This document shows positions 1 through 8,096 of a stretch of DNA of 64,000 bases, piece by piece. The translations under genes and the position numbers were made by a program. The notes beneath the pieces were generated by a model. It searched no databases, had not been told where the DNA came from, and saw only the letters and a program-made list of their open reading frames with translations. Source of the DNA: Burkholderiales bacterium. Its GTDB lineage: Bacteria; Pseudomonadota; Gammaproteobacteria; Burkholderiales; SG8-41. Position 1 is the stretch's first letter; each line of letters starts with the position of its first letter. Location of the stretch: contig JAIEPF010000021.1 of the NCBI GenBank assembly GCA_019749945.1, positions 124,001-188,000 on the forward strand. Reading direction: 5' to 3'.

Positions 1-475
1 GCGTGTCCTTGTTGGCCAGATCGGGATCCATGTTGATTTCATAGGGAGCCGCCATCTTGCGCACGCGGAAATACCAGGCATCCCGCGGTTCGTCCTCGCG
101 CACCTGTTTCAGCACGCCTTCGGTCTGGTAATAGATGCGGGTTTTTTCGGAAATGAAAAAACTGGTGAATGCGCCGTAACGGTCCTTGATTTCGCGCAGG
201 TAACGGGTCATCTTGGCCACGTCATTCTCGCCGCTGATCACCCAGTCGCGCAGGAAAGTGTCGCTGGCCATCATCGATGAAATGACCGTGGGAAGGATCA
301 GGTCCTTCTGGATTTCGGTGTAGATGTTGTCCGAGGTCAGCGGCAACTCGCTGGCAACGATGGACTCGCGGATCGCGGCCTTGGACACGTAATAATTGAC
401 CAGTGTGGTGGTCGCGAAGCCGACACTCAGCAGCAACCACAGCGTGATGATCAGTTTGCGCTTGTCATGAATCAT
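1..475 (-). CDS. Membrane-anchored sensory protein, N-terminal part (cut by window edge)
   Basis: The reverse strand reads open from an ATG at 475 to the window edge, giving 158 residues. The N-terminus begins MIHDKRK and is followed by one hydrophobic segment at about residues 7-24. After that comes a soluble stretch with the look of an extracytoplasmic Cache-type sensor domain (for example SEKTRIYYQTEG and DEPRDAWYFRVR). Such domains precede GGDEF, histidine kinase or chemoreceptor modules, but no output domain is visible here, so the signalling class is unknown. TTG codons just upstream could also serve as the start. The identification rests on the general character of the sequence, not on a diagnostic motif. 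Confidence 0.6.
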   Translation of the reverse strand, partial: MIHDKRKLIITLWLLLSVGFATTTLVNYYVSKAAIRESIVASELPLTSDNIYTEIQKDLILPTVISSMMASDTFLRDWVISGENDVAKMTRYLREIKDRYGAFTSFFISEKTRIYYQTEGVLKQVREDEPRDAWYFRVRKMAAPYEINMDPDLANKDT

Positions 476-512
476 CAATTTCAAGGCGGGCTCTCTGCGG
501 AAACTTGCTGGA

Positions 513-1271
513 TCAGCCCCGGCCGGCGTAGGGCATGTTGGTCGCCATCACCATCAGGTGGTAGATGTTCACCCCCGGCGGCTGGCTGGCCATGAACAGC
601 ACGGAACGGGCGACATCCCGGACGTCGATCATCGGTTCGGCCTTGACCGTGCCATCGGCCTGCTTGACGCCCTTGGCCATGCGCGCCGCGAGTTCGGTCA
701 TCGCATTGCCGACGTCGACCTGGCCGCAGGCGATGCCGTACTTGCGGCCGTCGAGGGACATGGTGCGGGTGAGGCCGGAAACGCCGTGTTTGGATGCCGT
801 GTAGGGGGCAGAGTCCGGACGTGGCGCGTGTGCCGAAATCGATCCGTTGTTGATGATGCGTCCGCCCTGCGGCGTCTGTTCCTTCATCACGCGGAAGGCG
901 GCCTGAGCGCAGAGGAATGATCCGCTGAGATTGGTATCGACCACCGCTTTCCATTTTTCGTACGGCAGATCCTCGAAAGGCACGCCCGGCGCATTCAGTC
1001 CGGCGTTGTTGAACAGCACGTCGATGCGACCATAACGTTTTTTTACGGCATCGAACAACGCGGCCACTGACTGCGGATCGGATACGTCGGTCGGCACCGC
1101 CATGCCGCGCGCGGCGTCCGGCCCGGCTTCGGCGAGGGCTTCCTCCAGCACATTCTGCCGGCGGCCGACCAGCGCCACATTCCAGCCGTCCTTCAAAAAG
1201 GCCAGTGCGGTGGCTTTGCCGATGCCGCTGCCGGCGCCGGTGATGACTGCGGTTCGGGTATTTGTGCTCAT
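513..1271 (-). CDS. SDR family NAD(P)-dependent oxidoreductase
   Basis: This 252-residue classical short-chain dehydrogenase has the Rossmann cofactor motif TGAGSGIG at residues 11-18, an NNAG motif at about 88-91, a catalytic Ser at about 144 and the Tyr157-x3-Lys161 pair (YTASK). The length is normal for the family. The product is a soluble cytoplasmic oxidoreductase. The substrate cannot be read from the sequence, because the C-terminal substrate loop differs from the well-known subfamilies I can recall. The gene lies 25 bp downstream of glnS on the same strand and may be read through from it. The first codon is ATG, and GGAGG at 1279-1283 reads correctly as a ribosome site on this strand. 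Confidence 0.85.
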   Translation of the reverse strand: MSTNTRTAVITGAGSGIGKATALAFLKDGWNVALVGRRQNVLEEALAEAGPDAARGMAVPTDVSDPQSVAALFDAVKKRYGRIDVLFNNAGLNAPGVPFEDLPYEKWKAVVDTNLSGSFLCAQAAFRVMKEQTPQGGRIINNGSISAHAPRPDSAPYTASKHGVSGLTRTMSLDGRKYGIACGQVDVGNAMTELAARMAKGVKQADGTVKAEPMIDVRDVARSVLFMASQPPGVNIYHLMVMATNMPYAGRG

Positions 1272-1296
1272 GCCGGAACTCCTCCGATGAAATTTG

Positions 1297-3063
1297 CTAT
1301 TTGACCCATGAATCGCGCAGCGTCACTGTGCGATTGAATACCGGCGCGCCGGGCCGGCTGTCCCGATGATCGGCGATGAAATAACCGTGGCGCTCGAACT
1401 GGTAGCGTGCATCCGGAGCCGCGCTGCCCAGCGCGGATTCCAGTTGTGCGGTGATGGCGCGGCAGGCGTCTGGATTGAGGTCGAGCAGGAAGTCGCGGTC
1501 GCCGGCGCCGGGATGTGCTGCGCGGAACAGGCGGTCGTAGAGCCGGACTTCGGCGGGGCGGGCATGCGCGGTGCTGATCCAGTGGATGTTGCCTTTGACT
1601 TTCACCGTTTCCGCACCCGGTGTACCCGATTTGGTCTCGGGCAGATATTCGCAATGGACAGCGGTGATGTTGCCCGCGGTGTCCTTGTCACAGCCGGTGC
1701 ATTTGACGACATAACCATATCGGAGGCGCACGCTGTTGCCCGGGAACAGGCGGAAAAATCCCTTGGGCGGGGTCTCGGCGAAATCCTCGCGTTCGATCCA
1801 CAGTTCGCGCGTCAACGGCAGCACACGTTTGCCCAGTTCCGGTTTTTGCGGATGGTTGGGCGCAAAACAGTCTTCCTGTTGCCCTTCGGGGTAATTGTCG
1901 ATGATCAGTTTCACCGGATCGAGTACGGCGATGCGGCGTTCGGCGACTTCATTCAGGTGTTCGCGCATGCAGTTTTCGAGCACCGAATAATCGATCCACG
2001 AATCGGCCTTCGACACGCCGATGCGTTCGGCGAAGCGGCGAAAACCCTCGGGCGTGTAACCGCGGCGGCGCGCGCCGACGAGGGTGGGCATGCGCGGGTC
2101 ATCCCAGCCGGCGACGTGTTTTTCGGCGACCAGCTGGATCAGCTTGCGCTTGGACAGCACGACGTAGCTCAGGTTGAGCCGCGCGAATTCGATCTGCTGC
2201 GGCAAGGGGCGCGCCAGCAGGCCGCCGTCGGCGAGTCTGGCCAGCAGCCAGTCGTAAAAAGGGCGCTGGTCCTCGAACTCGAGCGTGCACAGCGAGTGCG
2301 TGATCTGTTCCAGCGCATCCTCGACCGGATGCGCGTAGGTGTACATCGGGTAGATGCACCAGGCGTCACCAGTGCGGTGGTGCGTGGCCTTGCGGATGCG
2401 GTAGATCGTCGGGTCGCGCAGGTTGATGTTGGGCGAGGCGATGTCGATTTTCGCGCGCAGCACCATTGCCCCGTCCGGGTGTTTGCCGGCGCGCATTTCG
2501 CGAAAACGCGCCAGCGATTCCGCCGCCGGGCGGTCGCGCCACGGCCCGGGACGGCCGGGCTGGGTCAGTGTGCCGCGGTTGGCACGCATTTCCTCCGCAC
2601 TTTGTTCGTCGACATAGGCGTGGCCTGCGGTGATCAGGTATTCAGCAGCCTCGTACATGAAGTCAAAATAATCGCTGGCGAAATACAGGTTCGGGCCCCA
2701 GTCGAATCCCAGCCATTGCACCGCGTCCTGGATCGAATCGACGTATTCCTGTTCCTCCTTTTCCGGATTGGTGTCGTCGAAACGCAGGTGGCAGGCGCCG
2801 CCGTAATGCAGCGCGAGCCCGAAATTGAGGCAGATCGATTTGGCGTGGCCCAGATGCAGGTAACCGTTGGGCTCCGGCGGAAAACGGGTGCGGATTTTCG
2901 CCGGATCCGGTGCGGCGCCGGCGTGGGCGCGCGCCGGCCCCGGTTTGCCGCCCCAGCTGCGGGTGGCGTATTTGCCGGCGGCCAGATCGGCATCGATGTG
3001 ACTGCGGATGAAATTGGATGTCGACGCAACAGCTTCCGCGCCGGGTTTTGCGTTTTTCGCCAT
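1297..3063 (-). CDS. glnS: Glutaminyl-tRNA synthetase
   Basis: This class I aminoacyl-tRNA synthetase of 588 residues charges tRNA-Gln with glutamine. The HIGH motif is present as HLGH at about residues 70-73 inside [14 protein letters not shown], and the KMSKS loop appears as VLSKRKL. The length and the C-terminal beta-barrel anticodon-binding region fit bacterial GlnRS. An N-terminal extension of about 60 residues precedes the PPEPNG motif and is longer than in E. coli. The start ATG at 3063 has a GGAG upstream (CTCCTGAAGC on the forward strand read in reverse). Direct GlnRS charging is typical of beta- and gammaproteobacteria. A long antisense open frame over this gene is a GC-rich shadow. 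Confidence 0.97.
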   Translation of the reverse strand: MAKNAKPGAEAVASTSNFIRSHIDADLAAGKYATRSWGGKPGPARAHAGAAPDPAKIRTRFPPEPNGYLHLGHAKSICLNFGLALHYGGACHLRFDDTNPEKEEQEYVDSIQDAVQWLGFDWGPNLYFASDYFDFMYEAAEYLITAGHAYVDEQSAEEMRANRGTLTQPGRPGPWRDRPAAESLARFREMRAGKHPDGAMVLRAKIDIASPNINLRDPTIYRIRKATHHRTGDAWCIYPMYTYAHPVEDALEQITHSLCTLEFEDQRPFYDWLLARLADGGLLARPLPQQIEFARLNLSYVVLSKRKLIQLVAEKHVAGWDDPRMPTLVGARRRGYTPEGFRRFAERIGVSKADSWIDYSVLENCMREHLNEVAERRIAVLDPVKLIIDNYPEGQQEDCFAPNHPQKPELGKRVLPLTRELWIEREDFAETPPKGFFRLFPGNSVRLRYGYVVKCTGCDKDTAGNITAVHCEYLPETKSGTPGAETVKVKGNIHWISTAHARPAEVRLYDRLFRAAHPGAGDRDFLLDLNPDACRAITAQLESALGSAAPDARYQFERHGYFIADHRDSRPGAPVFNRTVTLRDSWVK

Positions 3064-3121
3064 GCTTCAGGAGGGAATTGCGTGATAAAGCGGCATTTTA
3101 ACCCGTGCCGCCGCGTTGACT

Positions 3122-3826
3122 TCAGCGTTTCGCGAGATATCGGGTCGGCAGCGGCCGCTCCACCGCGCGTTTGCCGCTGCGGGACAGGCGCCAGCCGCGC
3201 GCCCGTGGCCGGTTCGACACCGTGCGCGCCAGCCGGTCATCGATGAAATGCAGGGCAACGCCGTCGTCCGCGGCGTAACCTTCGGCGATTTTGCCGCCCG
3301 CGATCAATCTGCGATAAGTCGGTCGGCGCAGGGCTTCGCTGTCGTAATGCGGGCAATTGCTGCCCGGCAGAAAGCCCAGGCCGTCGAGCGCGGTCAGCGG
3401 CCCGGCGATGGAATCGGTGATGCCCTGTTCGAACCAGCAGATCGAACCGGCGCTCCAGCCACCGAGCACGACGCCGCGCTGCCAGGCCGCGCGCAAATGC
3501 ACATCAAGCCCCCAGTCGCGCCATACCGCAAGCATGCTGCGGGTGTTGCCGCCGCCGACAAAGATGGCGTCCTGTTCGAGCACGAAGGATGCGAGGTCGC
3601 GCGGCGTGCGCGCAAACAGCGGCAGGTGGGTCGGCGTGCAGGAGAACCGGCTCATGCCGGCATAAAAGCGCAGCCGCCCGGTTTCGGAGTCGCCGTGTGC
3701 GGTGCCGATGAAGCAGACTTTCGGTTTGCGCCTGCCGGTTTGTTTGAGGAAGTAGTCGACCAGCAGCAGGTTGTCGAGCTCAGGCGTCAGTGCGGCGCCG
3801 CCCATGGCGATGATCTGGCGTTTCAT
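3122..3826 (-). CDS. pepE: Peptidase E-like serine peptidase (family S51)
   Basis: The protein is 234 residues from the ATG at 3826 (MKRQIIAMGG). It has the S51 fold signatures: an N-terminal glycine-rich strand, a VGGGNT motif, the nucleophile elbow GGWSAGS with the catalytic Ser, and a later CPHYDSE segment near the expected His. E. coli PepE is 229 residues and cleaves Asp-X dipeptides. Cyanophycinase is a relative, so the exact substrate is inferred. Longer in-frame starts up to 3934 exist, but they run through the inserted repeat described next and are not the native start. The first 17 bp including the ATG are duplicated upstream at 3944-3960. Confidence 0.85.
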   Translation of the reverse strand: MKRQIIAMGGAALTPELDNLLLVDYFLKQTGRRKPKVCFIGTAHGDSETGRLRFYAGMSRFSCTPTHLPLFARTPRDLASFVLEQDAIFVGGGNTRSMLAVWRDWGLDVHLRAAWQRGVVLGGWSAGSICWFEQGITDSIAGPLTALDGLGFLPGSNCPHYDSEALRRPTYRRLIAGGKIAEGYAADDGVALHFIDDRLARTVSNRPRARGWRLSRSGKRAVERPLPTRYLAKR

Positions 3827-3827
3827 G

Positions 3828-3943
3828 TGCGCAACGATCCGTGTTTTATTGGATGTTCGTGGTGCGGCGCCGTTGCGCGCTTGCGCGGTCGCATCCCGCA
3901 AGCGGGGCCCTGCTCCGCGCTCCAGCGTGCCCACCTGTGGCGC
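3828..3943 (-). repeat. Dispersed ~116 bp repeat, copy 1, between duplicated and intact peptidase start
   Basis: Read on the minus strand, this 116 bp segment shares two exact blocks with the segment at 35942-36059. One is a 15 bp block (GGAGCAGGGCCCCGC, here 3902-3916). The other is a 14 bp block (GCGGGATGCGACCG, here 3886-3899). Both copies also begin with an AGGTGGG-type end. The block between them is short here and long in copy 2. The right part (3828-3885) matches copy 2 only weakly. The repeat is flanked by 17 bp direct copies of the peptidase start. No transposase is encoded, so it would be a non-autonomous mobile or palindromic element. Confidence 0.75.
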
Positions 3944-3959
3944 TGATCTGGCGTTTCAT
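3846..3959 (-). pseudogene. Decoy leader ORF: duplicated start of the peptidase gene fused to a repeat element
   Basis: A second ATG lies 18 bp after the stop of the upstream solute-receptor gene. It opens a 37-codon frame beginning MKRQI, identical to the start of the peptidase gene, then weakly similar (SATGG against IAMGG), then running into repeat sequence and stopping at 3846-3848. Nucleotides 3944-3960 are identical to 3811-3827. The position suggests that this copy occupies the ancestral start site and that the intact gene start was displaced 133 bp downstream. It could be translated as a short upstream ORF. No function is claimed. The same architecture occurs at murC (35905-36060). 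Confidence 0.75.
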
Positions 3960-3977
3960 GAATCAGCGAAGGCCTGT

Positions 3978-4949
3978 TCAGTTTTCCAGCTTGAACCCGG
4001 TCGCCTTGATCAGCCTGGCCCAGCGCTCTTTTTCCGCGCTCAGCCATTTCGCCATGTCCGCCGGGCTGTTGCCGATCGGATCGGCGCCCTGGCTCGACAG
4101 TTTTTCCTTCATGTCCGGCTGCTGGATGATGCGGGCGATTTCCGTCTGCAGTTTGGCCACCAGTTCCGGCGGTGTTTTTGCCGGGGCCAGCACACCCTGC
4201 CAGGAGCCGGTGACGAACTCTTCAAGCCCGGGTGTTTCGGCGACCACCGGCGTGTCGGGCAGTGACGGAAAACGTTTGTCGCTGGACACCGCGATCAGGC
4301 GCAGGCGGCCGGACTTGGTATGCGGCAGCGTGGCCAGCATGCCGTTGAACAGCAGGTCGGCTTCGCCGGTGGTCACGATCAGGATGTTGGCAAAGCCACC
4401 CTTGGTCGGAATGTAGGTCCAGTTGATGCCCGAGCGATAGGCGAACATCAGGCCGGCCATGTGCGGCGCGCCGCCAAGGCCGGTGGCGTAATTCAGTTTG
4501 CCGGGCCTTGCCTTGGCCAGCGCGATGATTTCCCTGACGGATTTGGCCGGCATGCTCGGATGCGTTGCCAGGATGTGGGGTGAGTACGACACGACGGTGA
4601 CCGGCGCAAAATCCCTGATGATATCGAAAGGCATTTTTGCGAACACGCTGGGACTGATCGCGAGATTGCCGACATCCATCAGGACCAGCGTATGGCCGTC
4701 GGGAACGGCGCGGGCGACGACATCGGCACCGATGTTGCCGTTGGCGCCCGGACGGTTGTCGGCCAGCACCGGCTGGCCCCAGGCTTCGGTCAGCTTGGCC
4801 CCGATCAGGCGGGTCAGGATGTCGGAGGTGCCGCCGGCCGGAAACGGCACGATGATGCGGATGAGTTTTGCCGGAAATGTCTGCGCCGCAGCCTGCGATG
4901 CGAGCGCAGTCAGGAAACACCAAAGCACGAGCGATATTCTTGTTTTCAT
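3978..4949 (-). CDS. Tripartite tricarboxylate transporter substrate-binding protein (Bug/TctC family)
   Basis: This is a 323-residue periplasmic solute receptor. The N-terminus has a signal peptide (basic start, hydrophobic run, cleavage near ASQAAAQ at about residues 19-23). It is followed by the family hallmark IRIIVPFPAGGTSD at about 31-44 and later RPGANGNIGADVVA and GGAPHMAGLMF. Bug proteins bind carboxylates or other small organic acids and are greatly expanded in Burkholderiales. Many are orphans without TctAB membrane subunits, as here. A strong ribosome site (AAGGGGG, 8 bp before the ATG) supports the start. The gene diverges from birA across 61 bp. The ligand is unknown. Confidence 0.9.
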   Translation of the reverse strand: MKTRISLVLWCFLTALASQAAAQTFPAKLIRIIVPFPAGGTSDILTRLIGAKLTEAWGQPVLADNRPGANGNIGADVVARAVPDGHTLVLMDVGNLAISPSVFAKMPFDIIRDFAPVTVVSYSPHILATHPSMPAKSVREIIALAKARPGKLNYATGLGGAPHMAGLMFAYRSGINWTYIPTKGGFANILIVTTGEADLLFNGMLATLPHTKSGRLRLIAVSSDKRFPSLPDTPVVAETPGLEEFVTGSWQGVLAPAKTPPELVAKLQTEIARIIQQPDMKEKLSSQGADPIGNSPADMAKWLSAEKERWARLIKATGFKLEN

Positions 4950-5010
4950 GTCTCATTCCCCCTTGGGTGGAGCGCTATATTAGCCGTGTTGGGCTATCCT
5001 TGCGCTTACC

Positions 5011-6003
5011 ATGAAAACCACGGCTTTCCAGACACTGCGCCTGCTGGCGGACGGCGATTTCCATTCCGGCGAAACCATGGCGCGTGCGCTGGGTGTCACG
5101 CGCAGCGCCGTCTGGTACGGCATTCGCGAAATCACCGGCGCCGGATTTGGGGTCGAAAAAGTGCATGGCCGCGGCTACCGGCTGGAGCGGGCGGTATCGC
5201 TGCTCGACGCGGAGTCCATCCGGCGCGCCCCCGGAGTACATGCCGCCGGCATCAACCTCGAAATCTGCGACACCGTGGATTCGACCAATACCCGGCTGAT
5301 GCTGCGCGCGGCGCAGGGCGCGGGCAGCGGGCTTGCGCTGGCGGCCGAGGCGCAGACAGCGGGGCGCGGACGGCGCGGACGGGTGTGGCAGTCCGCCATC
5401 GGCAGCACGCTGACGTTTTCGCTGCTGTGGCGTTTTGCCCAGGGCGCACGCGAGCTGGCGGGGCTGAGCCTCGCCGTGGGTGTGGCGCTGGCGCGGACAT
5501 TGCGCGCAGCGGGCGCGCGCGATGCCCAACTCAAGTGGCCCAATGACGTGGTGCTGCCCGGCGGCAAACTCGCCGGCATCCTGATCGAAATGCAGGGGGA
5601 CGTGCTGGGGCCCAGCGCCGCGGTGATCGGTGTCGGCATCAATGTGCGGTCGGATCCGCGGGTGTTCACCGCGGTCGACCAGCCGGTGGCCGACCTTGAA
5701 TCGGCAACCGGTGCGGCGGTGGATCGCAATCAGTTGCTGGCTTCGCTGCTGGTGGAGCTGGCCGCGGTGCTGGAGCGGTTTGCCGCCGGCGGATTCGCGC
5801 CCTTGCGCGAGGAATGGCAGTCGCTGCACGCGCATCAGGATCAGCCGGTGTGCCTGACCCTGCCTGATGGCCGTGAAGTGGCCGGGCGCGCGCGCGGCGT
5901 CGCCGATGACGGCGTGCTGCTGCTCGAAACCGCGGCCGGTATCGCGCGCCACCACAGCGGCGAGGTGAGCCTGCGCCCGCTCCCGGCGGGAGCGGGCGCA
6001 TGA
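5011..6003 (+). CDS. birA: Biotin--[acetyl-CoA-carboxylase] ligase / biotin operon repressor
   Basis: The protein is 330 residues with a winged-helix DNA-binding domain at about 1-60 (MARALGVTRSAVWYGIREI) and a catalytic domain. The catalytic domain holds the biotinyl-adenylate loop GRGRRGRVW at 118-126, the KWPNDV motif and GKLAGILIE. It activates biotin with ATP and transfers it to the biotin carboxyl carrier protein. With the N-terminal domain present it may also repress biotin genes. The start ATG follows a 61 bp divergent region with no strong Shine-Dalgarno. The stop overlaps the start of coaX by 4 bp, a common arrangement in betaproteobacteria. Confidence 0.95.
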   Translation: MKTTAFQTLRLLADGDFHSGETMARALGVTRSAVWYGIREITGAGFGVEKVHGRGYRLERAVSLLDAESIRRAPGVHAAGINLEICDTVDSTNTRLMLRAAQGAGSGLALAAEAQTAGRGRRGRVWQSAIGSTLTFSLLWRFAQGARELAGLSLAVGVALARTLRAAGARDAQLKWPNDVVLPGGKLAGILIEMQGDVLGPSAAVIGVGINVRSDPRVFTAVDQPVADLESATGAAVDRNQLLASLLVELAAVLERFAAGGFAPLREEWQSLHAHQDQPVCLTLPDGREVAGRARGVADDGVLLLETAAGIARHHSGEVSLRPLPAGAGA

Positions 6004-6743
6004 ACATACTCGCCATCGACATCGGCAACACCCGCATCAAGTGGGGTTACAGCGAGTCGGGCGGCTGGGTGCGCCAGGGCTGGGTGGCGACGGCGCGCGC
6101 CGCCGGGCTGGCGGCCGAATTGGCCGGACTGCCGGTGGCGCAGCGGACGGTCATTTCGAATGTGGCCGGCGCCGCGGTGCGTGTGCATGTGGCATCGGCC
6201 TTGAATGCCGCCGCGCCGGCGCCGCTGTGGATCACCGGCACTGCCGCGCAATGCGGTGTCAGCAGCGGCTACGCTGCGCCGGAGACTTTGGGCCCTGATC
6301 GCTGGGCCGCGCTGATCGGTGCCTGGCATCTGACCGGGGCGGCCTGCGTGGTGGTGAATGTGGGTACGACCATGACCGTGGATGCACTGAGCGCCGAGGG
6401 GGTTTTTCTGGGCGGCTGCATCGTGCCCGGCGCAACACTGATGCGTGATGCGCTGGCCCGCGACACCGCCAACCTGGCGGCACGTGAAGGTAGTTTCAGT
6501 TATTTTCCCGACAATACCGGGGATGCCATATTCAGCGGCGCGGTCAATGCGTTGGCCGGCGCCGTTGAGCGCATGGCGCGTTATCTGGAGGAGAGCGCGG
6601 GCGCCGCGCCGCCGGTGCTGTTGTCCGGCGGCGGCGCGACGCTGATCGAGAAGCGGCTTAACGCGCCGGTGACGCTTGTGGATAATCTGGTGCTGGAAGG
6701 ATTGCTGCAGATTGCGCTGCAGCCGGCGGCAGGGCAACGATGA
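6000..6743 (+). CDS. coaX: Type III pantothenate kinase
   Basis: This 247-residue ASKHA-fold kinase phosphorylates pantothenate in the first step of coenzyme A synthesis. The N-terminal phosphate motif DIGNTRIKWG is at residues 6-15. A GPDRWAALIGA motif and the VVNVGTTMTVDA phosphate-binding region follow, with GGCIVPG after them. Type III enzymes are not feedback-inhibited by CoA and replace CoaA in many betaproteobacteria. The start overlaps the birA stop (ATGA) and the stop overlaps the next ORF (ATGA), so the three genes form one translationally coupled unit. Confidence 0.95.
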   Translation: MNILAIDIGNTRIKWGYSESGGWVRQGWVATARAAGLAAELAGLPVAQRTVISNVAGAAVRVHVASALNAAAPAPLWITGTAAQCGVSSGYAAPETLGPDRWAALIGAWHLTGAACVVVNVGTTMTVDALSAEGVFLGGCIVPGATLMRDALARDTANLAAREGSFSYFPDNTGDAIFSGAVNALAGAVERMARYLEESAGAAPPVLLSGGGATLIEKRLNAPVTLVDNLVLEGLLQIALQPAAGQR

Positions 6744-7495
6744 ATGTGAGTCAGGCAACCATGAGTCAGTCAACAACAAGAATCCTGCTGCTGTTGCTGC
6801 TGCTCGCCAATATCGGTTTTTTTGCCTATCACCGCCTGCTGAGCGGGACGGACGAGGCGGCGGCGCAGATCGCCGCGTTGCAGATCAGTCCGGAGAAAAT
6901 TGTGCCGGTTGCCGTCGAGGCGGTGTCATCGGTGGCGCCGGCTCCTGTCTCGGCTACCGCTCCCGCCAATGCCCCGGCCGTGCTGGCCGTGCCGTCACCG
7001 CTTCCTGCGCCGGCTTCGTGCGCCGAATGGGGGCTGTTCGCCGGATCCGATGTGGCGCGTGCCGAGGCAGCCCTGGCGGCGCTGGGATTGCCGGCGGGGG
7101 CGACACAGCGCCGGATTACCGAGGTGGATGGTTACTGGGTGCATATGCCGCCGCAGAAGACCAAGGGCGAGGTGGATCGCAAGGTCGGTGAACTGAAGGC
7201 ATTGGGGGTCACGGAATTTTTTGTGGTCACCGACGCCGGCCCGTGGCGCAATGCGGTGTCGCTGGGCCTGTTCAAGAACGAGGACGCGGCCAAAGCCGAA
7301 CTCGATCGTCTGCGTGCCCTGGGTGTGCGCTCGGCGATGGTGACGCGGCGCGAACGTTTTCTGAAGCAGGTGGCGTTTGTGCTGAGCGACCCCGCCACGG
7401 CGACGCTGGCGCGGCTGACGGAGTTGCAAAAAGATTTTCCGGCGGCGGAGATCAAAACCGGGAGCTGCCCGGCCAGCACCCCGGCAAAATCATGA
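6740..7495 (+). CDS. SPOR domain-containing membrane protein
   Basis: The protein is 251 residues. It has an N-terminal transmembrane segment at about residues 13-29 (ILLLLLLLANIGFFAYH), an Ala/Pro/Val-rich linker to about residue 90, and a C-terminal SPOR-like region (about 150-225) containing FFVVTDAGPWRNAVSLGLFKNEDAAKAELDRL. SPOR domains bind denuded septal peptidoglycan, so a periplasmic, cell-envelope role is likely. The gene is translationally coupled to coaX (ATGA overlap). This birA-coaX-SPOR arrangement is one I recall from betaproteobacteria. The gene is convergent with the heptose adenylyltransferase gene downstream. Confidence 0.8.
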   Translation: MNVSQATMSQSTTRILLLLLLLANIGFFAYHRLLSGTDEAAAQIAALQISPEKIVPVAVEAVSSVAPAPVSATAPANAPAVLAVPSPLPAPASCAEWGLFAGSDVARAEAALAALGLPAGATQRRITEVDGYWVHMPPQKTKGEVDRKVGELKALGVTEFFVVTDAGPWRNAVSLGLFKNEDAAKAELDRLRALGVRSAMVTRRERFLKQVAFVLSDPATATLARLTELQKDFPAAEIKTGSCPASTPAKS

Positions 7496-7527
7496 AAAAA
7501 TCAATAAAAACAATAACTTATTAAAGT
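7493..7527. repeat. AT-rich tract, family member 1 (convergent gene ends)
   Basis: This AT-rich stretch lies at the stop of the SPOR gene and in the 46 bp convergent gap. It contains the 17-mer AATCAATAAAAACAATA at 7499-7515, found exactly inverted at 24671-24687. A 14 bp core also recurs inverted at 18670-18683. In a GC-rich genome such matches stand out. No stem-loop is formed, so it is not an obvious intrinsic terminator. It could be a nucleoid-protein site or a termination-prone tract. Confidence 0.55.
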
Positions 7528-7541
7528 AAGTGTGCGCTCGC

Positions 7542-8036
7542 TCAGCTGGTTCCGGCAGCGCGTACCCTGGCCAGCAAGGCGGTGGTCGAACGCTGGTGGG
7601 AGAAGGCGATGGAATGCACCGTGCCGCCCCAGCTGCGCACTTCGCGGGCGCCGACCATGGCGTCCTCTTTCCAGTCGCCTCCCTTGACCAGCACGCCGGG
7701 TTTGAGTGCCAGGATCAGTTCCAGCGGCGTGTCGGCGTCGAACCAGGTGACCAGATCGACGCAGCCCAGTGCGGCGACCACGGCTGCGCGGTCAGCCAGC
7801 GTGTTGATCGGGCGGTCGTCGCCCTTGCCCAGGCGCCTGGCGGAGGCATCGCTGTTCAGCGCGACCACCAGGCTCGCGCCGAGGGCGCGCGCCTGCGCGA
7901 GGTAGGTGACGTGGCCGCGGTGCAGGATGTCGAACACGCCGTTGGTGAATACCAGCGGCCGGGACAATTGCGCGGCGCGTGCGGCGGCTTCGGCGGGGGC
8001 GCAGATGCGCCGTTCAAAATCCGGAGTGTCGTGCAT
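7542..8036 (-). CDS. rfaE2: D-glycero-beta-D-manno-heptose 1-phosphate adenylyltransferase
   Basis: This 164-residue nucleotidyltransferase has the signature [17 protein letters not shown] (HxGH-like motif RGH) and a C-terminal RSTT motif. It transfers AMP to heptose 1-phosphate during ADP-heptose synthesis for the LPS inner core. In E. coli this activity is the C-terminal half of HldE. Here it stands alone, as in many betaproteobacteria, so the kinase RfaE1 must be encoded elsewhere. The start ATG gives [10 protein letters not shown]. It is the last gene of a possible minus-strand run whose other members belong to the photoprotection island, but the 60 bp gap leaves co-transcription uncertain. 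Confidence 0.92.
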   Translation of the reverse strand: MHDTPDFERRICAPAEAAARAAQLSRPLVFTNGVFDILHRGHVTYLAQARALGASLVVALNSDASARRLGKGDDRPINTLADRAAVVAALGCVDLVTWFDADTPLELILALKPGVLVKGGDWKEDAMVGAREVRSWGGTVHSIAFSHQRSTTALLARVRAAGTS

Positions 8037-8096
8037 GGGACCGCAGTCTACGCGGGCGCACCGGCTGCGACAAACGCCGGCACGCAGGGGCGAACT

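Noticed and set aside
222..440. 72-codon minus-strand frame at the left edge
   Set aside because: The frame starting at 475 gives a membrane helix plus a sensor-like domain and runs off the window. The 72-codon frame is its out-of-frame shadow, with Arg/His/Gln-rich sequence.
1366..3246. Long plus-strand open frame of 626 codons opposite glnS
   Set aside because: It is fully antisense to a well-conserved glnS, shows no recognisable domain and has the composition of a GC-rich codon shadow.
3811..3960. Assembly artefact as the cause of the duplicated peptidase start
   Set aside because: The spacer sequence recurs near murC, 32 kb away, in the same arrangement but with different flanks and diverged bases, which misassembly does not explain. 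Raw reads would still be a useful check.
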